DNA of 64,000 nucleotides from Opisthocomus hoazin. Lineage: Eukaryota; Chordata; Aves; Opisthocomiformes; Opisthocomidae. Of the stretch, positions 35,785-46,876 are shown in pieces. Positions within the stretch are counted from its first letter, which is position 1; each line of letters starts with the position of its first letter. The position numbers and the translations under genes were made by a program. The stretch lies in the NCBI RefSeq assembly GCF_030867145.1, contig NC_134436.1, positions 5,828,001 through 5,892,000 of the forward strand, read 5' to 3'. The notes beneath the pieces are model-generated. The model worked only from the letters and a program-made list of their open reading frames with translations. It was not told the DNA's origin and did no database searches.

Positions 35785-36325
35785 AAGAATCAGAGAATGG
35801 TTTGGGTTGGAAGGGACCTTAAAGATCATCTGGTTCCAACCCCCCTGCCATGAGCAGGGACCCCTTCCACCAGACCAGGGTGCTCAGAGCTCCATCCAGC
35901 CTGGCCTTGAACACTGCCAGGGAGGGGGCAGCCACAGCTTCTCTCGGCAACCTGGGCCAGTGTTTCACCACCCTCACGGGGAAGAATTTCTTCCTAATTC
36001 CTAATCTAAATCTGCCCTCTTTTAGTTTAGAGCCGTTTCCCCTTGTCCTATCACTACACACCCTGGTGAAAAGCCCCTCTTTATCCTTCCTGTCGGCCCC
36101 TTCAGGTACTGGCAGCTGCTCTAAGGTCACCCTGGAGCCTTCTCTTCTGCAGGCTGAACAGCCCCAGCTCCCTCAGCCTGTCCTCATAGGAGAGGTGCTC
36201 CAGCCCTCGGATCATCTTCTTGGCCCTCCTCTGGACCTGCTCCAACACATCCATGTCCTTCTTATGTTGGGGGCTCCAGAGCTGGATGCAGTACTCCAGG
36301 TGGGGTCTCACAAGGGCAAAGAAGT
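35785..36325 (-). mobile_element. CR1 LINE, 5'-truncated, with remnant of ORF2 C-terminus
   Basis: Minus-strand CR1 of about 540 bases. Read on the minus strand it encodes the end of the CR1 reverse-transcriptase polyprotein: [33 protein letters not shown] and [16 protein letters not shown] in one frame (36102 to about 36325), then DRTRGNGSKLK and LPREAVAAPSLAVFKARLD in another (from about 36130 down to 35819). A frameshift near 36100-36130 separates them, so the copy is dead. The 3' end (at 35785) has the usual agaatggtttgggttgg block. It is 5'-truncated at the LVRPHLEY motif, as is typical of CR1. Confidence 0.93.
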
Positions 36326-39300
36326 GAAGCCTCCCTGAACTCCTCACAGGGGTTGTGAATGTCTTGCTGAATATTGTTACCCAAATAGGCCGCAAAAGGT
36401 CCATGATTTATCTGCCAAATCTGGAGTCTGAACTTTGAGGTTGAACGTTAAAATTCCGTCTTACCTGGGTGGCCTTTGGTTTTGGTTGCTTTGCTGGGTT
36501 TTCCCCTTGCAGTTGCAGGCTATTTAACAGTTGCCTGTTAATTCCCACCAGAGAACTTCTGAGCGAAGCAGTGGAGGCCCCGTGCTGCCGGGCGCTGGCG
36601 TGGCCTGGGGCCCCGCTTGGCTCTTCCCTCTCGGCAGCGGCCGGGAGCAATGGCTGCCCTGGGCACGATGCACGGCCGCAGGCGAGGAGGGCAGGACCGC
36701 AGACCTGCTGGCCCTGGGCGAGCGCTCGACAGAGCTGCTGATGACGAGACTCCACCAAAGCTCCTGTCGGAAGGGGCTCTGCAGGCTGGGCTGTTGTGCT
36801 TGAGCCGCGACTTCCAGGCGCGGTGGGGTGTCGGCGGCTCCCCTGGCCCCCGTTTTCCCCCCGGAGCGCGGCTCTCCGGGCTGAGCAGGCGGCTGCCCGT
36901 CGGTCATGGCCAGGGCTGGGTGCCGTCGCGTGCCCGTGCGCGCAGGGAGGTCACTCCTGGCTTCCCCACCGCGTCAGCACGGCCAGGTCGCAGCTTCGCA
37001 GCAAAGCGGCCGCCTGGAGCAAGGCTCCTCCGACACGGGGCTCAGCTCAGCCTGGGCTGGCTGCCGAGGCCGGAGCCGTGTCGGTGAGCTCAGCTGTGGG
37101 TGCGGACACGCTGCAGTCGGGTTAACCAGGGAAGGTGTGGTGGGAGGGAGGGAGAGCAGCGGGGTGGGTGTTTCTGGGCTGGGCAGATGCTTGGGCCAGA
37201 TGCTGCCAACTCTCCAGCCCCGAGCTGCCTCCCTGGTGCGGAGCTGAGCGCTTCGGGCCCAAGGTTTGCCTTGACTTTGAACCTTCCCCCTGCTGCAGCG
37301 AGTTTTTTCTTCCCAGCCGCCTGCTCTTCATTCACCTCCGCTGCTCGCCATCTCCAGAAGCTTTATTTATTTTTTCTGTGCAGCTGTGAGACGGAGCAGA
37401 GCCAAGCGGGCAGCGAGAGCCGGCCGGCGGGGCTGTGGGCAGGAGCGGGGAGCCTCGCAAAGATGGGGTGACCGGCGGGGACCAGCGTGCGCGGGGGGGA
37501 ACGCCTCGCCTGCCCGCCCTGGCGAGGCCGGTCGCGTCTGCGGGGAGCGTGGCTGTGCCAGGTGCCGTGGGGCAGCACCGGCCCCGGGAGGGCAGCGGGT
37601 ACAGGGGACGGGGTGTCGCGTGTCGGCTCTCGCCTGGCTCTGCAGCCGGGCAGATGGCAAACCTCTTCGCTAGGCTGGAACTGGGAGATGTTAATCAGGT
37701 TTTTCATCTGGTATGGAGAGAACAGGCCTGTTCTGACACCTTTCCAGCTCCTTGTGTAAGCTGGAGGGTAGATAACACGTGTTCCTGGAATAGATCCTTC
37801 TCCCCACGTACGCGTGGACAACTCCGTAAGCTGCCCGCTGACAGCAGGTAAGGCACGAGGTACAACCTTGTCCGGAATAGCCTAAGGACTGTCATAAGTC
37901 ATAGCAAAGTTTTGCTAACTAAATGCTCCCTTAAAAATATTGTCACAGCAATTGAGCTGTTTGCCAGGGTCTGCACCCGCTGGCCCGGAGCTCTGGTGCC
38001 CGCTCAGCCCGGCTGCGGGACGGCCAAGCTGCTGCCCAGCCCCGGCCCGGGCTGCGAGCTGGCCCAGCATCCGTCTCCGCTCTCCAGAGGTTTGGCTCCG
38101 CGTCGCCCCGGTGCCGTTGCTGCGGCGGGGTGGCACGCGCGGCACCGAGTGACAGCCGTGCCAATGCCGCTGCCTTCTCGCTTGTTCCTGTTTTTGAGCT
38201 GACGCGTGCGTGGTTTCGGTGGTTTCAGCCCACCCTCTGGGTCGAGGGGCTGCGGGTTGGTGCGGGTCAAGGCTGGGGGACGGAGATGCTCGCCCTGACT
38301 GTCCCAGGCCGAGCACGGGGTGATGTGCTCCTGCTCCTCCCTGCTGCTGGGACCAGCAGGGCAACTGCTGAGCTCGAGGCCAGTCCGAGGGAGTTTCAGG
38401 TGTCCCAGCGTTGTCTGGAGCCGTGGAGGCTCAGCGCTGTGAGCCGGCTGCGTGCCATGGCCAGGGCTGTGCCGCAGGCGTGGGGTCTCTCGCTCTGACC
38501 CAGCCTCTGCTGCAGAGCCTTTCCCACCCTGCCCGGGGCTGCGGACACCGTGTAGGACCTGGCTCATGCTCTGCTGTGGCTCTGCGCCTCCAAACCCACC
38601 CTGCCCACGCGTTGACATTGGATGCTCCAGTCTTCATTCGAGAGACAAGAAAATGAGAGGTGATACATTAAAAAAATCAGCAAACCAGGTACCTACCAAA
38701 GAGGGCGGGTGGTGAGCAGAACTATCGGCCCCTCTGCTGACGATGGGGGGACGCCGAAACCCCAGCAAGCGGCACCGAGGGGTCTGGGGGGAGCAGCGAG
38801 GGTACGCGGTGGGCATCCTCCAGAAGCTGCAGCTCAGCGTGGCCCAGCTGCTAGGAGGAGTCTCAGATCTGTGCCTGTTTGGTTATAGGAGGAGAGCTTT
38901 AGGAATCGTTCTGGGGATCCGGTGGGAATGGTCATGGAGGTGCTCGGAGCAAGGGCAGCTCCAGGCCAGCAGCGTGCTGACAGAGGGGACGGAGGTGGCA
39001 GCACACGTCCCCTCCTACCCAGACCCACAAACCAGAGCTGCTGGGGTAAAGCTTTGTGTTACCCTCACCCCTTCGTGGCCGGGGCAGCGTCTGGCTCTTG
39101 GCTGCTAACTGGGACCTGAAGCCAGGGGTGGCAACAGGAAGGCTGGTGCTGAGTGCTTGTGCACTCGTGACACGCTCTGGGGGCTCGGGAGGCTGCGGGG
39201 ACTGGGACCCGTGACCGGCTGCTCAGCAGCACTCCGGGCCAGCAAAGGCTTCGGTGTCCCCGTGGTCTGAGCTGGTCTCCAAGCGTGGGTGCTACCGGCT

Positions 39301-41600
39301 GGCTGCACGGCGCTGCTGAGCGGGTCAGGCACCATCTCGTCCTGGCCCCCTTCCCCACCTGCCCAGCGAGCAGGAGCTTTCCTGCCCCTTTCCCAAGGGA
39401 TGCCCCTTTTGTCCCCATGGGTCGGGGCGTCCCCTCTGTCTTTCTGAGCTCCTTCGCCCTCGAAATCCACCCCGCCCAATGTCTCCGCCGCGCCCTCGTC
39501 CCAGCAGAGCCCTGCCTGCTCCCCAGCTCCCTCCAACACCCCGCCTGGGCAACTCGAGAGCCCCCGGGAGGGTGGGAAACCGCACCCTTCCCTTCTGCAG
39601 AGCAGCGAGGGGCGAGCTTCTCTTGGGAGCTTTGCTCTGGGTACTTGCTGGAAAGGCTCCACGAACCGCAGCCGCCTCCTGTGCCGACAGCAGGGGAAGG
39701 CGGCCGGGGGCGAGAGCCTGCTCCGGGGAGACGTTTTCGCTCTGGGTGTGGGGAACAAGCTGCGAAACGCTCCCGCCGCGGGTTTCGGGACCCGCCGCGA
39801 GGGCGGCTGTTGCTCGGCTCCGGGACGCTCGTGCGCGGCGTGTCGGTGCGGGAAGGCTCGCCGGCACGCGGGGCGCCCGGGCCGGGGGCTGCGCCAGCCT
39901 CTGCTCGCCGAGGCAGCCCGGGCTGGGTGGCCCCTGTGTATCTGGGGACGGGTCTCGGGCTGAAGCAGGCACAGCTCGCCTTGCCTGAAGGGTTCAGAGA
40001 ATGGCGGTTTCATCTTTTCCTTGGCACAGGCCAGTGCAAACAAAGCGAGATGCCTTGGTATCTCTTGACTACTTTTTTCCCACAGTTGAAAATTTTTGTA
40101 TTTTCTTTTCCTCCTTCTTTCCCTTTGAAGAAGCCCTTTAAAGGCTTTATTTTTAATTTCCAAACACATCATGGTTTCCTTTTTTTTTTTTTTTGTGTAA
40201 GTCTTCCACCGAGACAGGCTGGCACTTGCACGTCGGAGGAGCGGGCGAGCCGGGGCCGGCTGAGCCCTTGGCCGGGAGGGCGATGGGCAGCTGGCGCGTC
40301 CCTCCCGCCCAGCCTCTGCTGACAGGGAAGGAGCCTCCTCCGCAGCCACGTTTCTGCCTGGAGAGACGAGGCCGAGGTAAACTGAGGCACCGGGCTTCCG
40401 CACCGAAGCCGGCCACGCTTTGGGGCGCACGGAGCAGGGGAGGGCTCCGCTTCTGCCCGTGTCTGGCAGCTCCCAGCTCTGGCTGCACAGCCACGGTCTG
40501 CCCGGTGTCACCTGCAACGCAGCCGCTGACGACCCTCGAGTAACTACTGAGCCACGTCCTCCCCTGATCAGGGACAACCCTGCAGTCCTGTTAGAGCAGA
40601 GAGCTGCAAACAAACAAGAGGAGCGTTGTGCTCGGCCGTGGCGTGGTTTTCCGGGTCACCTCTCCTACTGCCATCAGAGTTACCTTCCTTACGTTCGATT
40701 ACGCGTACTTTTTCACCTTGAATCCTTGGGTTTCTTGTTAGAACCGCGAGCTTCTCTAGAGCGTCTTTGGAAAGCGAATGTTGAGCCGTGGGATGCGCAG
40801 AGCCCAGCCGAGTGCCCTGGGGTTTCCCGGGGGGTCGGTCCCAGGTCTGATGGACCCTCCTCGGACTGCAGGCGTCGGGGTGCCCTGAGCCCCGGCTGGC
40901 TCAGACGGCAGCGGGAGCTCTGCAGGTCGCGAGCGGGGCGGGCTGCTGGCTTCCCCCAGCGCGCGGCGGCAAGGCGTGCCCGCTCGAACTCGGGACGCGG
41001 TGAGCAGTCCCTTGTGCCAGTCCATTGAATCTTGCAAACGGGAATGGGTTTGAAGGATGGGGTGTGTTCATGGTTAAAAAAAATGCAAAAAGGATAGAGT
41101 AACTCAGCTCTTAAGGCTTCACGAGCATGTGTGCTTGTTTATTTTTCGCATGAGCGAGCTGGTATTCACAAGAGGTGGGAAAGAAGCCGCTGTGAGCACT
41201 CCTGCCTTGCTGTTCCAGGACAGAACAGCCAGTTTAAGGAGTCCCACGTGGCTGCTGGTTTTGTGACGCGGTTTCTTCGGGGAGGGCTGCGGAGAGCAGC
41301 CGCCAGCCTTGCTCTCCTCCCCAGCTCTCGGCAGGGCGAAGCCCTGCAGCCGCCGCGCCCCAGCAAGCAGCCGCTGGGGCTTGGACCGGGAGCTTCGAAG
41401 GGCTTTGCCTCGGGGCTGTTGGTTGCCTTCTCCGGGCTGACGCGTGCGGTGCCGGTGGCCGGGGTCTCAGCTGTCCTGGGGGCCTGGGCTCCACCTCGCC
41501 GTGTCCATGGGAAGATGCTCCTCCAGCTGCTGCCCAACTCCTCAGTGCAGCACTCACTGGTGTCCTGCAGGTGAAGAGTGATAGGGGCAAAAGGGTCACA
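36326..41600. other. GC-rich, CpG-rich intergenic domain; no gene recognised
   Basis: About 5 kb of mostly GC-rich DNA with many CpGs (densest around 37380-37640, 39640-40000 and 40200-41000). Stop codons are rare, so long open frames overlap on both strands, the longest being 502 codons on the minus strand (39105-40613) opposite 345 codons on the plus (39285-40322). The translations are low-complexity, rich in Arg, Pro, Ala and Gly, and show no domain I know. The region may hold CpG-island promoters or a non-coding transcript, but nothing proves it. An AT-rich band interrupts it at 40040-40200. Confidence 0.55.
40180..40194. repeat. Poly(T) run
   Basis: Fifteen T in a row at the edge of the AT-rich band inside the GC-rich domain. 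It reads as Lys codons in the minus-strand 502-codon open frame, which is one argument against that frame being a real gene. Confidence 0.9.
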
Positions 41601-44600
41601 AAAGGATTCAAAAGGATATTTTGTGGGTTTTTTTTTTCTCTTTGTTTTTTAATAGTTTTACTGAAATTTATCTGCTGCTAAGGAAGTTAACTTCTGGGAA
41701 ATCTGGCTCTCTAATGCGGTTGGTGAAATCCTCCTGCATGTTGTAAAAAACAACCACCACACCATCCCAAGCAAACCAAAACCAAAAAGCTGCAGAGAGC
41801 TTTCAGAATTCGAGTCTTTCGGCTGAAGGCAGTCCTGGCAGAGCTGGAGCCGGTGCCTTCGTGCTCCTCCTCACGCTGCACCTAGTCCTGAGCGAGGCGG
41901 CGTTTCCCCGGGGAGCTACCTGCTTCACGTGGAAAGCAGGTCACAGGACTGAGTTCTCGGGGCTTTTCCCAGAGAGCGAGGCCAGTTTTGTGCCCTTGGC
42001 ATCTGTATTTTTACAGCACCAACCACAATATCCCACTGGATCAAGATCAAGGCCTCAGTCTTGAATTCCAAGGTGCGTAATGGTCTGGGCTATGGATGTC
42101 TGACAGCCAAAACTTCCAGCCTGAATTAAACCACACGGCATCGCTGGCAGCATGGATGGCTCAAGCACGTCTGTGCAGGACATGGACCTTCCTCTGCGCT
42201 GCACCGAGAGCCTGGGGCATGCCCAGGAGCAGAGGGACGTCGTGCTCCACCTTCCCCAGTGCCACGGGGAGCCTCAGGGCCAACTTCTCCTGAAGAAAGA
42301 GCACAGGTATCATGTAAAAAATAAATTCAGGAAAAATCTTCTTCTCCACCTCACCCCAACAGTGCTTTTCCTAAAAACCCCAGGCCAGACCCGCTCTGGA
42401 GGAACGCAGCCCTCCCTTGAACATGCCGCTTGGCTGGAAGAGGTTGGAGAGAAAAAGCACCACGTGCCAGACGCAAGCCGCGTTGGTTAGAGCACCGCTG
42501 ACGTAGGCTGCGATCAGCAGCGCAGCTTGAAACCCACCCCTGGGGATGCTAAAACGGCATTTTGGTTCCTCTGCCGCGGCGTGCTGGGTTTTACGGCCGC
42601 CCTGCCCAGCATCAGGCCCCGTGTCCCGCAGCCTCGCCGTGCCCTGCTCTGGAGCCGGGAGGCTGGAGCACTCCTTGGCTTTTCCTGGATACTCCAAAAG
42701 CATTTCTGCTACGCTCTGTGGTACTGAAACAGGACGCGAGTCGGTTGTTAATCAGTCACACACTGGGAAAAAACACTGCTATGGGAGGCAGCGTCTGCGT
42801 GGTAGCGCTGTATGCCTTCTGCAGAAATGCTTTTTATTTTTCAGTAGAGGTTTTTATCAACAAGAAGCTGTAATTCAGGACATAAGATGACAAAAACCCG
42901 CAGTAGTTTACCCGTATCTATAGCTGACACCCTCCTTGAAGACTTGGTCGGGGATGAGTCCAGGTACTGTGGCAGGATGAAGGACTTGTTTGAATCTAGA
43001 CCGCTCTTTCTTTAGTTGTTTGAGCCCACTCGGTTTCCCTGGGTGTTTCCACTATGAGTAAATATGTGGTATCTGCCCACTAAAAGCTGTTAGCGCGGGC
43101 TGAAATAGTTAATTTTTATCCTTAGAAGATTTTCCTTTCATTTTAGCCTTCGGATTTTTTTTTTTTTAATATTCTAAATAGTAATTTAACAAGTGAAGAC
43201 TACAACTGAACCAAAGAGAGACTCCACAGAATTTTCAGTGTGGTTTATGCGTCTCTGCCCGACATAATCAGATGTATCTGCTTAGGCAGTAGAAATGACC
43301 ACTTTTTGTCTTCTCTTTGACAATGACCTAATGCTGCTCCATTGCCTTGCCCGAGCACCATCAGCTCTGTGGGAGCAGTATTTAGTTACGGCTGCATCTG
43401 GAGAGGTTTGGAATCCGACCACCTGCTCTCCCCGTCTCGTCTTTCCTGCTGCCGGATCGCGGCTGTGAACCCGGAGCAGCCCTCGCGGCTGGGTAACCCA
43501 GCCGGGTCAGAGGAGTGCAGGTCCTTCTTGTCTGCGGGGTTTCTGGAGTCAGCACCACGAAGCTTCTCACCAGCAGATGAGCCCGACGATCTTGCAGGTC
43601 TGTTCTGCCTAAGCGCGACGCCTCTGATGAGTTTTGCATGCGTCCGCGCTGCGGCGGCTGCTCGGCGGTGGCGCGGGGGGAACCGGGCGAGGAAAGGCGC
43701 TCGGAGCCCTTGACACACTGCATCGTTGACGCCGAGTCCCCCGGGCTGGTTTGGCAAGCGACAGGCAAAGACACCCTGCCGGCTCCTCCCCAGCGCCCGT
43801 AGGCACCCGTCTACCTGGGCACAGGCTGCTGGCCAGCTCGCAAACCCTTGGGACGCTTCACAGCAGATGCCATGAGACTCAAACTGTGAAAGGAAGACTC
43901 CAAACCACCAGCATTTGGATTGAAATGCAAACGTTTCCCTCTTGAGCAGGACTGTGCTGAGCGAGGAAGAGGCGTGGGGAAGTGGCCGGGGTGGTGTTGC
44001 CCCAAACCTCTGCTTCCCCTTGGGCGGGAGAGAAAATGGCTCCCTGGTTTTGCACGTGGACCCTGGGTTTTAGAGACAGACGCAGGCGTAGATGGGCAGG
44101 TAGACCTTGGTGCACGGTCTGGCTGTGATCGGCCGAGGGCCCTTCGCACTCGCTAGTCCCTGTCCTGCTGCTCCTTGGCACAGTACCTCCTCCCTCTTGG
44201 CAGCCCCTCTCCATCTGGTTCTGGCCTAGACCTGGCCTGCAGACCAACGAGGGTGCAGAGGGGGCATGGGGATGGGAAGAGCCGCATGGCATAGGGTGAG
44301 AAGCAGCCCTGGGGTCTGCCACAAGCCACAGTGGCAGGGAAAGTTTGTTTGGCAGAGATGTCTCATTTGTCCTGGTTGCAGCCATTTCTTAGATCTTTCT
44401 GCAGCACCTCCTGGGTGAAGAAGGCAATGGACAACCAGAGTGATTCGGAAGAGGGCAGCCCTTTGCCTTTTGAGCTAGATCTGCTCTGTGGGGTCCCTGT
44501 CTGATGGTCCCAGGGTATTGAAGACAGGGATGGATGTAGAGCAGCATAGCCCTTGACTTCAAAGCCCATCACCAACTGCCCCTGCACTGTGGTGGCTGTG

Positions 44601-45028
44601 CCCACCTGGGCTGCAGAGACCGGCTTTGTGAGCATGGGGCTCACGGTCTTCATGGAGCCTGTCTGTCACTGGGGACCTCCTTTCCAAAGCTGGGCCTCAG
44701 CTGTAGCTATGTTGGCAGCAATGCGTAGGACCTGCTTACATGAAGCTGTTGGGGTCTATTTTCTTCTCAGAAAGAAGTGATCTGTTTTTCATAGCAAGGG
44801 AAGGGTGGAGAAAGCTACTGCCACATGGAACAATGGCACTGGTGACAGATGTGACAGTGAAGAGCTGAAAATGCTGTCCCTGGGCTCTGTATTAGAGCTT
44901 GTGCTCAGGGCTGTGTGGAGCCAAACTGGCACTCCTGGCCCTACCCGTCTGCTGAAGTCAGCAGATTCAGTGGAGGGAAAGGAGCAGAGAGGGAAGAGAG
45001 CCTTCAGCCCTCCTCTGCCCTACGGGTG
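41601..45028. other. Intergenic stretch, nothing firmly recognised
   Basis: Composition alternates: AT-rich to 41.8 kb, mixed to 42.8 kb, AT-rich 42.85-43.3 kb, CpG-rich 43.38-43.85 kb, then moderately GC-rich but CpG-poor from about 44.1 kb. Open frames of 60-168 codons occur on both strands without supporting splice sites or motifs. The CpG-poor part from 44.1 kb may be old repeat DNA, but I cannot name the family. Confidence 0.5.
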
Positions 45029-45154
45029 TTCAAAAGAGGTGTAGATGTGGCACTTCAGGACGTGGTTTAGCAGGCACGATGTTGATGGGTTGACTGTTGG
45101 ACTTGATGATCTTAGAGGTCTTTTACAACCTTGATAATTCTATGATTCTATGAT
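45029..45154 (+). mobile_element. CR1 LINE fragment, 3' end, plus strand
   Basis: It has the CR1 3' tail in sense orientation: gtagatgtggcacttcagga, then gttggacttgatgatctta, gaggtcttttacaacctt, and a terminal attctatgattctatgat microsatellite-like end. About 125 bases, 5'-truncated. The terminal octamer repeat marks the 3' end at about 45154. Confidence 0.92.
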
Positions 45155-46710
45155 TTGGTTCCAGAACCTGGTACCTGTTGGCTGTGGAGTCCACCCAGGA
45201 ACAGGGCAGGAGAAGACCATGCTCTCTGGTGTGCATCCCATCAGAGCCTCGGCTGCATCCTCAGGCAGGAGGTGACTCCTGCATGGACAAGCTGCCTTCA
45301 GCCATGCGCCAAGGAGGGATGTCTCCTCCCAGCACGTAGCCGGTCTGTGCGGTGTCTCCACGGTGTGGGCAGCAGCCCGAGCAGACCAGGCAGAGTCGTG
45401 CTTCTTCCCAGGAGAGCCTGTGTGGGACATGTTCAGCAGGAGACTGAGCCATCTCACCCACCTCTGCTTGGCTGTGATGATGGGAAGCTGCAGAACACCA
45501 AACCCTCCTCTGGGACCAGCTTCTGCCCACACGTGACAGGATCCACAGCACCTCGAACCCACCAGAAACGGCACGCTGCCATGAACATCCATTGGGATGG
45601 ATACAAAGGAACATGAAGCACTGGAGGGCAGTGAAGAGACGACCCTCCCTTCGACGATGGCTCTCGCCTCTGTGCCTGGTCGATGGGTGCACTGCAGAAG
45701 TGAAGTTCAGGCCAAAAGCCAAGCGTCCCGGGAGCCACCTGAGCACAGCCACCTCCGTACTGCAGGTCCAGAGAGACCCTGTCAAGGAGAGACGATGCTT
45801 TGCTTGCTAATCGCATTTCAGTACATATAATCCTTACTTCACACTTTTTCCCAGACAATATCTTTCCATATAATCTTAATGATTCCTGCTGCAATAACAA
45901 ATAGGCAGCCCTGAGAATAACTTCACACTTAATTGCTCGTGCCAAGAATCTCACCACTTGGCCCTTCCATGGGTGTTTTCCCTCCAATCCATCTGCACAA
46001 ACAAAAGTGGGCCAGTTCTGTGCCTCAGGAATGAGGAGATAAAAAGGCAATAATTTATTTTTCCACCAAAGCTAGAAGTATTTTATAGAATTTGCTAAAG
46101 TTTTTGTTTCAGGAAATTTCATCATGTCTCCAGGAAAAAAAAAAAGCGCCTAATTTGCCTCAGATTTTCTAACTCCCTTTTCATTTTTGTAATATGAGGA
46201 GGTCTAGGTCATCTCAAGGTCACTGCAGTTAGTGTTGCTTTAGTGCACCTCTGTGGATACCTCGTTTCTGCAGCAGTTTTTCCTTTAAAAACAGCCCTAG
46301 CCTGCTGCTGTAACAGCCACTTTCTTTGGCAACCATTTGCATTCCTGTAGCATATGGAAATATTTTTTAAAACACATACCAGCGTACACTGCTTATAGGT
46401 GAAACTCTCCATCAGAAACGGAGCAAATGCTTCTCAGCTATCTGAATGTTGTTGTAAAAAAATGAAAAAAAAAGAATAAATCCCTCAGCTTTTAGCAGAA
46501 AGCTGCCATTTCTCATTACCTAGATTGGAATCTTTGTTAATGTCAAAATAAAATGCTGGCGGTTATCAAATTAATAAAAATGTTTTGCTTGGGAAAAATT
46601 TAATTTTACCAGCCTCCCAAGACTTCCTGCTGTCTTGATGTGTCGGCTGACACAACTTCAGCTGGTGAGTTCACTTCAGCCTGGGTTTAGCTTGGTTTTT
46701 GTGATCTATC
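45155..46710. other. Intergenic; CpG-poor part, then AT-rich candidate non-coding element
   Basis: To about 45.8 kb the DNA is moderately GC-rich and CpG-poor, with open frames of up to 198 codons on the minus strand (45454-46050) that match nothing known. From about 45.8 to 46.65 kb it is AT-rich with many homeodomain-like TAAT motifs and few repeats, resembling conserved non-coding DNA (inference). No gene is supported. Confidence 0.45.
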
Positions 46711-46876
46711 TCACAGAATCACAGAATGGTCGGGGTTGGGAGGGACCCCTGTGGGTCATCCAGTCCAACCCCCTGCCGAAGCAGGGTCACACAGAGCAGG
46801 CTGCACAGCACCGTGTCCAGGCGGGGCTGGAATATCTCCAGAGAAGGAGACTCCACAACCTCCCTGGGCGACTGTG
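46711..46876 (-). mobile_element. CR1 LINE fragment with tail of ORF2, minus strand
   Basis: The + strand has tcacagaatcacagaatgg, the ggggttgggagggaccc block and the cagtccaaccccctgc block of a CR1 3' end. On the minus strand it encodes REVVESPSLEIFQPRLD followed by a remnant, the C-terminal end of CR1 ORF2. It is 5'-truncated to about 165 bases and is the same kind as the copy at 28711. Confidence 0.92.

Noticed and set aside
36102..36404. Minus-strand open frame of 100 codons with clear protein-like sequence ([25 protein letters not shown])
   Set aside because: It is the C-terminal end of CR1 ORF2 inside a truncated, frameshifted LINE copy, not a host gene.
45454..46050. 198-codon minus-strand frame
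   Set aside because: No recognisable domain, no splice support, several overlapping frames on the other strand; likely fortuitous.
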